A DNA stretch of 7,685 nt from an uncultured Eubacteriales bacterium (GCA_902488785.1 CABTXJ010000033.1:1-7685), one strand, 5' to 3'; shown: positions 1-6,517, counted from the stretch's first letter. Translations and numbers: made by a program. Notes: generated by a model from the sequence alone, not told the origin.

Positions 1-810
1 AGTAGTATAATGTCTAATATGCAAAATTCAGTAAGTGGTATGATTGAAAATGAAGATATAAAAAAAATATCTCCAGGTGCTCATGAATATATAAAAAAAC
101 AAATGCAAGAAATAGACAAAGAAGAATTTACAAAGAAAACATATAATGAAATAAATAAATATAGAAAAAAGATATATTGGATAAGATCTGGAATAAAAGT
201 TATAATATTTGTAGGAGCAGCACTTTTAATATTAAGAAAAGAAGTTAAAATTAGATCAGAAAAAGAAAAAGAAAAACTTGCAAAAGAAGTAATAAAAGAA
301 AAAGCAATTGGTCTTAAGGAATTGCTAAGATGGCCAAAAAAAATACCTAAATTAGTATATTATATTTTAGGTTTTGGTATACTTTTAATAATAATAATAC
401 CACAAGTTGCAGATAAGTTTGTAAATATAGATCAGATAGCAGATACAATATATAAAAAGGGTATGAATAAGAAAAATATAATATTTGTATACTCGTATAT
501 AGCTATAGTTAATTCTTTTATAGAAGAATTAATGTTTAGAGGAATAGGATATATAGAACTTAAAAAGCATATACCTGAAAAATATGCATGTAGCATATCT
601 GCAATGCTATTTGCACTATATCATATAGCAATAGTAAATGGAGCGGTAAATATATGGCTTACAATACTATCTGTAGTAGCACTATATATTGCAGGAGTAG
701 TATTAAATAAGATGGATAACAAAACAGATACAATAATACCAAGTTACATGGTTCATTCATTAAGTAATTGGATTTTAAATATAATAGGTTATTTAATTGT
801 ATTTGTATAA
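1..810 (+). CDS. CPBP-family intramembrane metalloprotease, probably 5'-partial
   Basis: Membrane-embedded glutamic-type/metallo-protease of the CPBP (Abi, Rce1-like) superfamily; the substrate cannot be read from sequence. Numbering from the ATG at 10, the three family motifs are present: EExxxR (E172, E173, R177), FxxxH (F201, H205) and a C-terminal HxxxN (H249, N253), each on or beside a hydrophobic helix. The first ~60 residues are charged and soluble. A hydrophobic segment at ~62-76 is followed by a Lys/Glu-rich stretch (~77-112), then hydrophobic segments at ~114-130, 157-175, 194-212, 213-232 and 243-266. The frame stays open to base 1 and the 9 bases before the ATG at 10 show no ribosome binding site, so the true start may lie upstream. 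The stop at 808-810 directly precedes the GGAG of the next gene, which suggests an operon. CPBP proteins in Gram-positives act in prenyl-protein-like processing, bacteriocin immunity or signalling; none is shown here. Family call good, function unknown. Confidence 0.82.
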   Translation, partial: SSIMSNMQNSVSGMIENEDIKKISPGAHEYIKKQMQEIDKEEFTKKTYNEINKYRKKIYWIRSGIKVIIFVGAALLILRKEVKIRSEKEKEKLAKEVIKEKAIGLKELLRWPKKIPKLVYYILGFGILLIIIIPQVADKFVNIDQIADTIYKKGMNKKNIIFVYSYIAIVNSFIEELMFRGIGYIELKKHIPEKYACSISAMLFALYHIAIVNGAVNIWLTILSVVALYIAGVVLNKMDNKTDTIIPSYMVHSLSNWILNIIGYLIVFV

Positions 811-820
811 GGAGTAGATT

Positions 821-1393
821 ATGAGAAGAGCAGAAGATATGTTAAGATGGTTTAAACTAACTAGAGAAGTAAATAGAATAGGATATACAGATCATAAGGT
901 AAAAAAACTTTTTAAAGTAATAGAAAACAATTTAACACCGGGCGAAGAAGTAAAAATTGTATTTCCAATAGTTGAAGGACAAGTTTCACCATTTTTTTAT
1001 AAGTTTTGGAATTTTTGGGGAACAATATCAGCAATAGCTATTACAAATAAGGGAATAATAATTTCAAATATAAGCGGTGTTATAATTAAAATTAAAAAAG
1101 CAAAGACAATAAAATTAGACTATTTAAATGATATATCTAAACAAGACAGAATATTTTTTACTACAATAAATATTGATACAGTAAAAGAAACTTTAGATTT
1201 AACAATAAGAAAAAGAGATGCTAAAAAATTATATACTTTAATTAGACATGTAGTATTAGAAGAAAATAAGATTGAAGATGAAACTAATATATTAGGTAAT
1301 AATGTAAATAAGGAAAAAGAAAAAACTGAAGCAAAAGAAGAAAAGCAAAATGAAGAACAAGATAATACAGATACTAATCTAGATGAAATATAA
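821..1393 (+). CDS. Small protein with probable bacterial PH-like (YokE-type) domain
   Basis: 190-residue soluble protein with no signal peptide or membrane segment. Residues ~38-146 read like a bacterial pleckstrin-homology-like domain: an 'LTPGEEVKIVFP' opening (38-49), a central 'ISAIAITNKGIIISN' strand pair (69-83) like the 'laiTnkrlif' signature of YokE/bPH proteins, alternating beta strands, and a closing amphipathic helix (~131-146). From ~147 onward the tail is Glu/Lys/Asn-rich and probably disordered. The GGAG at 811-814, abutting the upstream stop, sits 6 nt before the ATG. It is therefore very likely co-transcribed and translationally coupled with the CPBP protease. PH-like proteins of this kind often sit beside membrane proteins, but their ligands are largely unknown. 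The domain call is by eye from pattern; a profile search (Pfam PF14470, PF03703) would settle it. Confidence 0.6.
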   Translation: MRRAEDMLRWFKLTREVNRIGYTDHKVKKLFKVIENNLTPGEEVKIVFPIVEGQVSPFFYKFWNFWGTISAIAITNKGIIISNISGVIIKIKKAKTIKLDYLNDISKQDRIFFTTINIDTVKETLDLTIRKRDAKKLYTLIRHVVLEENKIEDETNILGNNVNKEKEKTEAKEEKQNEEQDNTDTNLDEI

Positions 1394-1405
1394 TAAAAAA
1401 TAATT

Positions 1406-1425
1406 AGTTAAATATATATTTAACT
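1406..1425. repeat. 20-bp perfect AT palindrome
   Basis: AGTTAAATATATATTTAACT is a perfect dyad in the 62-nt gap between the PH-like gene and the four-helix membrane gene. A second inverted repeat (ATAATTA 1431-1437 / TAATTAT 1440-1446) abuts the ribosome binding site. There is no T-run after either, so they are not clear terminators. Confidence 0.6.
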
Positions 1426-1455
1426 TATACATAATTAAATAATTATGGAGATAAT

Positions 1456-2517
1456 ATGTTAAAAAAGAATAAAAAAAATGCAAAGAATAACTTAAAAGAA
1501 AAGATGAAAGAAATTAAAAAAATTGATGATAATCTTTTTGAAAAAGAAAAAAAGAACAGTAAAAATATTAATAATCAAAATAATAAGAAAAATAATACAA
1601 AAAAGAATAAAGAACAAGAAGAAAAATTAGAATTATTTAGTGATGATAATGTTGAAATAGTAGAACTAAATAATAATGTTAAGTCATCAAAAATGGTTAA
1701 AAATAGTAAGAAAGCTACATTAACTAAAGATGAAATAATTGCAAAAGAAAAAAAGGTTGATGAAAAAATACAAGCAGAAAAAGAAGTTAAAAAAAATATA
1801 GAAAAAAAAGCAAAAGAAAAAGAAAGTAATGAATATACAGAAGATACGCTTTTTAATAGTGATTTAGATGATAATTTAAAAGAAATAGATATAGAAACAA
1901 ATGAAGAAACAAAAGAAAAATTAGGATCTGAAAAATTTGTAACACAAAGATTAGAAACTATAACAGATGAAATGATTGAAGAAAAGAAAAAACAAGAACA
2001 AGAAAAAGAGAAGGTACAAAAAAGTAGGATTGAAAAATTAAGTAAAAAAGGGATAGAAGCAGTATCTAGAAGATTTAAAATAACAGAAAATTATATGAAA
2101 GACTTGAAGGAGTCTATGTTAAAAGATGCAATATCTATTATATTTTCAATATTATTATTTATAATTACATATTATTTATGCAGAAATTCTAATGTACAAG
2201 GAGATAAGTTAAAAATAATAGCAGTTATTTTAGAAATAATGTCAATTGCAATATTAGAAATTAGCTATAGAAAAGAACATATAGGCTATTTTATACGAGG
2301 AATTGAAATATCTGCTATATCATTTATATACATATATTTTATAAATATGTTAGAATATGTAAATGCAGGTAAAAAAATATATATGCTACTACTTATATCA
2401 ATTGTTATATATTATATATTAAAAATGATTTTAACAAAAAATATTATAAAAGAAAAAAATTATAATAAATATATAGACATTAAGGAAATTACTGAAGATA
2501 ATATAGATAATGAATAA
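1456..2517 (+). CDS. Lys/Glu-rich protein with four C-terminal membrane helices, unknown function
   Basis: 353 residues, not recognised. The first ~220 residues are almost entirely Lys, Glu, Asn, Asp and Ile, with long charged runs (for example ~8-60 and ~92-125), and should form disordered or coiled-coil structure. The segment ~173-220 looks like a continuous charged helix leading into the membrane. Four hydrophobic segments follow at ~224-242, 252-270, 279-298 and 307-325, with a short charged tail. There is no signal peptide, so the large N-terminus is probably cytoplasmic and the protein a tail-anchored polytopic membrane protein. GGAG at 1447-1450 lies 5 nt before the ATG. It lies 62 nt after the PH-like gene, separated by AT palindromes. 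Strong A-richness alone can give Lys/Asn runs, so low-complexity similarity to other proteins should be discounted. It is a real gene: long, with a good ribosome binding site and a coherent membrane domain. Confidence 0.8.
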   Translation: MLKKNKKNAKNNLKEKMKEIKKIDDNLFEKEKKNSKNINNQNNKKNNTKKNKEQEEKLELFSDDNVEIVELNNNVKSSKMVKNSKKATLTKDEIIAKEKKVDEKIQAEKEVKKNIEKKAKEKESNEYTEDTLFNSDLDDNLKEIDIETNEETKEKLGSEKFVTQRLETITDEMIEEKKKQEQEKEKVQKSRIEKLSKKGIEAVSRRFKITENYMKDLKESMLKDAISIIFSILLFIITYYLCRNSNVQGDKLKIIAVILEIMSIAILEISYRKEHIGYFIRGIEISAISFIYIYFINMLEYVNAGKKIYMLLLISIVIYYILKMILTKNIIKEKNYNKYIDIKEITEDNIDNE

Positions 2518-2589
2518 ATTATAAATAAACAATAAAAAATAAAAACAATAAGAAAAAATATAAAATTATTAATATACAAAGGAGAAAAA

Positions 2590-2826
2590 ATGGTAAACGA
2601 AAATGAAGTAAATGAAAGATTAAATAATCCAACTGAAAATATAGCAAATGAAGTTGAAAACAATGAAAAGGTTCCTATAATTTGGCAACCATGGTTTTGG
2701 CTAATAGTAGTATTTGGTTTAGCTGTTGCTATAATAGTAACACTAGGAATACAAAAAGCTAAAATTGATGCAAGAAAATTAAATGTTAATAATAAAAACA
2801 CAAAAATAGAACAAGTTATTTATTAA
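2590..2826 (+). CDS. Small single-span membrane protein, unknown function
   Basis: 78 residues. The N-terminal ~27 residues are acidic and Asn-rich. A Trp-rich junction 'IWQPWFW' (31-37) leads into one hydrophobic helix (~36-54), then a basic tail (IQKAKIDARK, 54-63). By the positive-inside rule the C-terminus should be cytoplasmic and the N-terminus outside. An AAAGGAG at 2578-2584 ends 5 nt before the ATG, a strong ribosome binding site that supports this small ORF over the overlapping opposite-strand frame. It is the last gene before the terminator at 2854-2887. There are 72 nt between it and the preceding membrane gene, with no convincing promoter, so it may be the final cistron of the block. 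The Trp cluster at the membrane interface is typical of small membrane accessory proteins, but no function can be given. Confidence 0.72.
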   Translation: MVNENEVNERLNNPTENIANEVENNEKVPIIWQPWFWLIVVFGLAVAIIVTLGIQKAKIDARKLNVNNKNTKIEQVIY

Positions 2827-2853
2827 AAATAACTATATTAATATGTTGTATTT

Positions 2854-2887
2854 AAAAGTGGCTAAATATATGTTCTAGCTACTTTTT
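2854..2887 (+). terminator. Rho-independent terminator after the membrane-gene block
   Basis: The arm AAAAGTGGCTA (2854-2864) pairs with TAGCTACTTTT (2876-2886) through 11 base pairs including one G-U, with an 11-nt loop. The T-run 2883-2887 forms part of the stem base and tail. It lies 27 nt after the stop of the 78-residue gene and just before the typA promoter. Confidence 0.75.
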
Positions 2888-2890
2888 AAA

Positions 2891-2919
2891 TTGCAAAAAG
2901 TATGTAATGGTGGTATAAT
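2891..2919 (+). promoter_or_regulatory. Sigma-A promoter with extended -10 for typA
   Basis: -35 box TTGCAA (2891-2896, four of six consensus bases), a 17-nt spacer, and a perfect TATAAT (2914-2919) preceded by TGG, giving the TGn extended -10 element. Transcription should start near 2926, leaving a leader of about 115 nt before the GTG start of typA. It sits immediately after the upstream terminator. Confidence 0.8.
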
Positions 2920-2956
2920 ATATTACGTTACACAAAAAAGAAAAAAATAATATGAG

Positions 2957-2979
2957 CAATATAATATATTATTATATTG
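2957..2979 (+). promoter_or_regulatory. All-AU hairpin in the typA leader
   Basis: CAATATAAT (2957-2965) and ATTATATTG (2971-2979) form a perfect 9-bp inverted repeat with a 5-nt loop. A nearby run (about 2986-3001) could pair competitively with the 5' arm. The stem has only one G-C pair, so it would be marginally stable at growth temperature. The structure is visible; any regulatory role is inference. Confidence 0.4.
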
Positions 2980-3040
2980 TGTTGCATTATATTATATTAT
3001 ATAAAAGAATATAAAATCTAATAAAGAAAAGAGATAAAAA

Positions 3041-4864
3041 GTGGAAAAATATAATGAAAAAATAAGAAATATAGCAATAATTGCACACGTTGATCATGGA
3101 AAAACTACACTAGTTAATGAATTATTAAAACAAAGTGGAGTTTTTAGACAAAATGAAGAAATACAAGATAGAGTAATGGATTCAGATGATCAAGAAAAAG
3201 AAAGAGGAATAACAATACTTTCTAAAAATACAGCAGTAATGCATGATGGTATTAAAATTAATATAGTAGACACACCGGGACACGCTGATTTTGGAGGAGA
3301 AGTTGAAAGAGTTTTAAAGATGGTAGACGGAGTAGTATTATTAGTTGATGCATTTGAAGGGACAATGCCACAAACAAGAACTGTACTAAAAAAAGCGTTA
3401 AATTTAGGACTAAAACCAATAGTTTTAATAAATAAAATTGATAGACCAGGAGCTAATCCAGAAAAAGCATTAGATAGTGTATTAGACCTATTTATTGACT
3501 TGGGAGCAGATGAAGAACAATTAAACTTCCCTGTAGTATATGCATCAGCAAAACAAGGTGTTGCAAAACTTAATATGGAAGATGAAGCAGTTAATTTAGA
3601 ACCACTATTTAAAACAATAATTGAAGAAATACCAGCTCCAACTTGTAATATTGATGGTGACTTCCAAATGTTAGTATCAAATATTGACTATAATGAATAT
3701 GTAGGAAGAATAGCAGTAGGTAAAATTGAAAGAGGTATAGTAACTAAAGGAATGCCTATAACAGTTGTTAAAAGAGATGATACAAAGAAAAATGCAAATA
3801 TTACTAAACTATATGTATATCAAGGATTAAACCAAGTAGTAGTAGAAGAAGCTGAAGCTGGAGATATAGTTGCAATATCTGGTATAACAGATATTAATAT
3901 TGGTGAAACAATTTGTGATACAAATAATGTTGAAAAAATTGACTTTGTAGATATAGACGAACCAACACTTTCTATGACATTTAGTGTAAACAATGGTCCA
4001 CTAGCAGGAAAAGAAGGTAAATATATTACTTCAAGACATATAAAAGAAAGATTAGAAAAAGAAGTTGAAAGAAATATATCACTTAGAATAAAACCAACAG
4101 ATAAGGCTGATTCATTTGAAGTATCAGGAAGAGGAGAACTTCACATAACTGTTTTAATTGAAAATATGAGAAGAGAAGGATTTGAATTATTAGTTTCTAG
4201 ACCAAAGGTTATAATGAAAGAAGTAGATGGTGTACTTTGTGAACCAGTTGAAAGATTAGTAATAGATGCACCATCAGATGCAGTAGGTACAATAATTGAA
4301 AAACTTGGAAGAAGAAAAGCAGAAATGCTTGATATGCAACAAGGAACAGATGGATTTACAAGATTAGAATTCTTTATACCTGCAAGAGGATTAATTGGTT
4401 ATAGGTCAGAATTTTTAACTGATACTAGAGGAAATGGTACAATGAATCATACATTTGAAAAATTTGCACCAGCTAAAGGTGAAATACAATCTAGAACTAG
4501 AGGAACAATTGTAGCATTTGAATCAGGTAAGGCTGTAACTTATGGATTGTTTAATGCACAAGATAAGGGTGAATTATTAATAGGACCTGGTACAGAAGTA
4601 TATGAAGGTATGATAGTTGGAATAAACTCTAGAAATGAAGATATAGCAGTAAATGTATGTAAAGAAAAACATCTTACAAACACTAGAGCTTCAGGTTCAG
4701 ATGATGCTTTAACACTTGTTCCACCACTAGAGTTTTCACTTGAAAGATCATTAGAATTCATAGCAGATGATGAACAAGTAGAAGTTACACCAGAAAATAT
4801 TAGACTTAGAAAGAAAATACTAAATAACAAAGATAGAGAAAAAGCAAATAGGTCTAAGAAATAA
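3041..4864 (+). CDS. typA: Ribosome-associated GTPase TypA/BipA
   Basis: 607 residues, full length for the family. Translational GTPase related to EF-G and LepA that binds the 70S ribosome and supports 50S assembly, stress and low-temperature growth. G motifs are all present: G1 AHVDHGKTT (15-23, catalytic-site H19), G2 RGITI (55-59), G3 DTPGH (77-81), G4 NKID (131-134) and G5 SAK (169-171). The beta-barrel domain covers ~204-295, the EF-G III- and V-like domains ~305-385 and ~395-480. The family-specific 'FFIPARGLIGYRSEF' (444-458) and the C-terminal tRNA-contacting domain with 'HLTNTRASGSDDALTL' (544-559) separate it from EF-G and LepA. The start is GTG at 3041: the protein then begins 'MEKYNEKIRNIAIIAHVDHG', matching known TypA N-termini, and no in-frame ATG is nearby. 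The ribosome binding site is weak (AAAAGAG, 3027-3033). It is driven by the 2891-2919 promoter and followed 12 nt later by trmR. Confidence 0.97.
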   Translation: MEKYNEKIRNIAIIAHVDHGKTTLVNELLKQSGVFRQNEEIQDRVMDSDDQEKERGITILSKNTAVMHDGIKINIVDTPGHADFGGEVERVLKMVDGVVLLVDAFEGTMPQTRTVLKKALNLGLKPIVLINKIDRPGANPEKALDSVLDLFIDLGADEEQLNFPVVYASAKQGVAKLNMEDEAVNLEPLFKTIIEEIPAPTCNIDGDFQMLVSNIDYNEYVGRIAVGKIERGIVTKGMPITVVKRDDTKKNANITKLYVYQGLNQVVVEEAEAGDIVAISGITDINIGETICDTNNVEKIDFVDIDEPTLSMTFSVNNGPLAGKEGKYITSRHIKERLEKEVERNISLRIKPTDKADSFEVSGRGELHITVLIENMRREGFELLVSRPKVIMKEVDGVLCEPVERLVIDAPSDAVGTIIEKLGRRKAEMLDMQQGTDGFTRLEFFIPARGLIGYRSEFLTDTRGNGTMNHTFEKFAPAKGEIQSRTRGTIVAFESGKAVTYGLFNAQDKGELLIGPGTEVYEGMIVGINSRNEDIAVNVCKEKHLTNTRASGSDDALTLVPPLEFSLERSLEFIADDEQVEVTPENIRLRKKILNNKDREKANRSKK

Positions 4865-4876
4865 TCAGGAGATTAA

Positions 4877-5575
4877 ATGGAAAAAGAATTAAGTAATAGT
4901 GAAATATTTCAAAATATAGAAGAATATGCGTCGGAAAACCATGTTCCGATTATTAGAAAAGATGAAATATTATATTTAGAAACACTAATATCAGAAGTAA
5001 TTGCTGAAAAGAAAGAAACTTTCAAAAAAGCAATAGAAGAAAAAAATAAAAATAATGAAAAATCAGATATATTAGAAGATGAATTTGTATTTAATATATT
5101 AGAAATAGGAACAGCAATAGGGTATTCTTCTAGTAAGTTTGCATTCATAGATAATAGTATATATATTGATACAATAGAAAAAGATATTGGAAGATGCGAA
5201 ATCGCAAAAGAGAATATACATAAATTAGGAAAAAACTTAAGTATCAATATAATTAATGGTGAAGCTCAAAATGTTTTAGATCAACTTATTAAAAAAGGTA
5301 AAAAATATGATTTTATTTTTATTGATGCAAATAAAAGTAAGGATAAAGACTATTTTATACAATCTGAAGAATTAATAACAGATGATGGAATAATAGTATG
5401 TGATAATATATATATGTCAGGATTAATATCTAAAGAAGAAGAAGAAGTGCCTAAAAAACATAGAACAATATATAGGAATATTCATGAATTTTTAGATTAT
5501 ATAAATGGAAAAACAGACTTTAAAACAGAACTTGTTGATATAGCTGATGGTTTAACAGTTAGCTATAAGATATAG
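4877..5575 (+). CDS. trmR: tRNA 5-hydroxyuridine O-methyltransferase TrmR (YrrM)
   Basis: 232-residue SAM-dependent class I O-methyltransferase of the COMT-like family. B. subtilis TrmR (YrrM) methylates 5-hydroxyuridine at wobble position 34 of several tRNAs to 5-methoxyuridine. The N-terminal 'EEYASENHVPII' (15-26) closely matches the YrrM 'AEEHHVPI' region, which favours TrmR over other COMT-like enzymes. SAM motif I is LEIGTAIGYS (75-84), the ribose-binding acidic residue is E101 in 'TIEKD', and metal-ligand candidates are D150 ('FIDANKS') and D176-N177 ('VCDN'). A Lys/Glu/Asn-rich insert at ~44-70 precedes motif I and makes the protein somewhat longer than YrrM. AGGAG at 4867-4871 lies 5 nt before the ATG, and the gap from typA is 12 nt, so co-transcription is likely. 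No clear terminator follows. Methyltransferase certain; exact substrate inferred from similarity recalled from memory. Confidence 0.85.
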   Translation: MEKELSNSEIFQNIEEYASENHVPIIRKDEILYLETLISEVIAEKKETFKKAIEEKNKNNEKSDILEDEFVFNILEIGTAIGYSSSKFAFIDNSIYIDTIEKDIGRCEIAKENIHKLGKNLSINIINGEAQNVLDQLIKKGKKYDFIFIDANKSKDKDYFIQSEELITDDGIIVCDNIYMSGLISKEEEEVPKKHRTIYRNIHEFLDYINGKTDFKTELVDIADGLTVSYKI

Positions 5576-5645
5576 TAAAATAAATATTTAGTATATAAAA
5601 TAATATTAAATTTAAGTTAAAAAAATTACAATTAATACAAAAAAA

Positions 5646-5674
5646 TTGAATACATAAATTTAAGATGATATATT
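5646..5674 (+). promoter_or_regulatory. Sigma-A promoter with extended -10 for the LPHAG surface protein
   Basis: -35 box TTGAAT (5646-5651, four of six), a 17-nt spacer, and -10 box TATATT (5669-5674, five of six) preceded by TGA, a TGn extension. The predicted start near 5681 leaves a leader of about 44 nt. It lies in the 149-nt AT-rich gap after trmR, so the next gene is probably its own unit. Confidence 0.65.
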
Positions 5675-5724
5675 AAATATATAGTAAATAAGAAAAAAGA
5701 AATTGAAAAGAAAGAGAGTGACTT

Positions 5725-6105
5725 ATGAAAAATATATTTAAAAAAGTTTCAATAATATTAGTAGCATTGTTAGTAATAGGAACAATGTCATATGCAAGTA
5801 CTCCTTTGGCAATAAATGGGCAAGGAGTTGATAGTTCATTACAAACACAAAATAATATGCAACCATCATCATCTTCTTCAATAACTAGAACTACAACACA
5901 ATCTACAACACAACCAGGAATAGTAGAACAACCTGCAGGACAAACAAATGGAAGTACAACTATATTATCTGAGAACAAAGAAAAAGAAGATGAAAAAGAA
6001 AAAGCAGATAATCTACCACATGCTGGAGCAAGTTTAACTGCATTTTATGCAATAGCAGTACTTTCAGTAGTTGCTGGAGTAATGTATACAAAAGCTAGAA
6101 ATTAG
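5725..6105 (+). CDS. Small secreted Ser/Thr/Gln-rich protein with LPHAG sortase-like signal
   Basis: 126 residues with the full plan of a sortase-anchored surface protein. A signal peptide (1-24) has basic residues K2-K7, a hydrophobic core ~8-20 and a likely cut after 'SYA'. A Ser/Thr/Gln/Pro-rich linker (~35-80, SSSSS at 48-52) looks extended and possibly glycosylated, and a Lys/Glu spacer follows (~84-94). The C-terminus carries LPHAG (97-101), a hydrophobic segment (~105-121) and a short basic tail 'KARN'. LPHAG departs from LPxTG by Ala in place of Thr. There is no folded domain, so this may be a spacer or short wall protein rather than an enzyme. GAGAG at 5714-5718 precedes the ATG by 6 nt. 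It has its own promoter and is followed by a terminator. No sortase gene is in the window. Alternatively it is simply retained by its C-terminal helix as a membrane protein. Confidence 0.8.
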   Translation: MKNIFKKVSIILVALLVIGTMSYASTPLAINGQGVDSSLQTQNNMQPSSSSSITRTTTQSTTQPGIVEQPAGQTNGSTTILSENKEKEDEKEKADNLPHAGASLTAFYAIAVLSVVAGVMYTKARN

Positions 6106-6140
6106 TATGTTAAAATAAAAAAGTAAATAATATTATTTAA

Positions 6141-6169
6141 GAAGAAGACCTAGATATGGGTCTTTTTTT
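6141..6169 (+). terminator. Rho-independent terminator after the LPHAG gene
   Basis: GAAGAAGACC (6141-6150) pairs with GGTCTTTTTT (6159-6168) around an 8-nt loop; AGACC/GGTCT is perfect and the lower stem includes G-U pairs. Seven consecutive T (6163-6169) follow the C of the 3' arm. It begins 36 nt after the stop codon. Confidence 0.82.
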
Positions 6170-6192
6170 AAGTATATATATATATACTTAAA
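6167..6192. repeat. 26-bp perfect palindrome
   Basis: TTTAAG (6167-6172), an alternating TA core (6173-6186) and CTTAAA (6187-6192) form a perfect 26-bp dyad with no central loop. Its left edge overlaps the T-run of the terminator. It could extrude as a cruciform or add a second hairpin behind the terminator. Confidence 0.8.
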
Positions 6193-6306
6193 GGATTAAA
6201 TAAGTAGAACTATAATGAACTAGAATTACTAAAATATGTAAAAGAAACTTAATATATACAATCGTAAAAGACATAAATATGGAATATATTGATTTAAACA
6301 ACAAAA
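6193..6306. other. Gene-free AT-rich spacer between convergent units
   Basis: No gene, RNA or promoter can be supported here. One 15-codon frame at 6279-6326 lacks a ribosome binding site and runs into the hairpin at 6307-6336. Together with the flanking terminators and tRNA trailer it makes up the gene-free stretch between the LPHAG gene and tRNA-Arg. Confidence 0.6.
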
Positions 6307-6336
6307 AGAAAGACGCCTATAGATAGACGTCTTTTT
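6307..6336 (-). terminator. Bidirectional hairpin terminator for tRNA-Arg
   Basis: AGAAAGACG (6307-6315) pairs with CGTCTTTTT (6328-6336) through 9 pairs with one G-U and a 12-nt loop. Read on the - strand the stem is followed by a T-rich tail (complement of 6301-6306 and beyond), so it can end the tRNA transcript. On the + strand five T close the stem, so it could also stop leftover read-through from the left. Confidence 0.75.
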
Positions 6337-6367
6337 GTCAGTAGTTTTGTTTGTTAATTAGTTATCC

Positions 6368-6422
6368 AATTACTCTCCATTTTCTTGAAACTCTTATGTA
6401 TCAAGGTTTGTAGAGTGTAATT
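6368..6422 (-). other. Foldable trailer between tRNA-Arg and its terminator
   Basis: Outer arms AATTAC-TCT (6368-6376) and AGA-GTAATT (6412-6414, 6417-6422) pair with a 2-nt bulge. An inner stem CTTGA (6384-6388) / TCAAG (6401-6405) sits inside. The stretch is noticeably less AT-rich than its flanks. It would be part of the primary tRNA transcript and removed by 3' processing. A separate RNA product is only a possibility. Confidence 0.35.
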
Positions 6423-6425
6423 TTA

Positions 6426-6502
<77 letters not shown>

Positions 6503-6517
6503 ATAACTATAATATAA

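Noticed and set aside
1389..1394. TATAAT overlapping the stop codon of the PH-like gene as a promoter for the four-helix gene
   Set aside because: No -35 at a suitable distance and no TGn extension; a chance TATAAT is expected in sequence this AT-rich.
2460..2801. 113-codon open frame on the - strand
   Set aside because: It overlaps the end of one well-supported + strand gene and most of the 78-residue gene, lacks a convincing ribosome binding site, and its composition is the complement of A-rich coding sequence.
2957..3010. AT-rich repeats before typA as a CRISPR-like or iteron array
   Set aside because: The repeats are irregular short TTATA words without constant unit length or unique spacers.
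4540..4830. 96-codon open frame on the - strand inside typA
   Set aside because: It lies wholly within the conserved C-terminal coding region of typA.
4909..5247. 112-codon open frame on the - strand inside trmR
   Set aside because: It is antisense to the conserved methyltransferase core; its hydrophobic look comes from complementing Lys/Glu codons.
5576..5645. AT repeats after trmR as a terminator
   Set aside because: Only short self-complementary AT words are present; no stable stem with a T-run can be drawn.
5673..5978. 101-codon open frame on the - strand opposite the LPHAG gene
   Set aside because: The + strand gene has promoter, ribosome binding site, signal peptide and terminator; the antisense frame has none.
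6279..6326. 15-codon frame on the + strand before the bidirectional hairpin
   Set aside because: It has no ribosome binding site and reads into the terminator stem.
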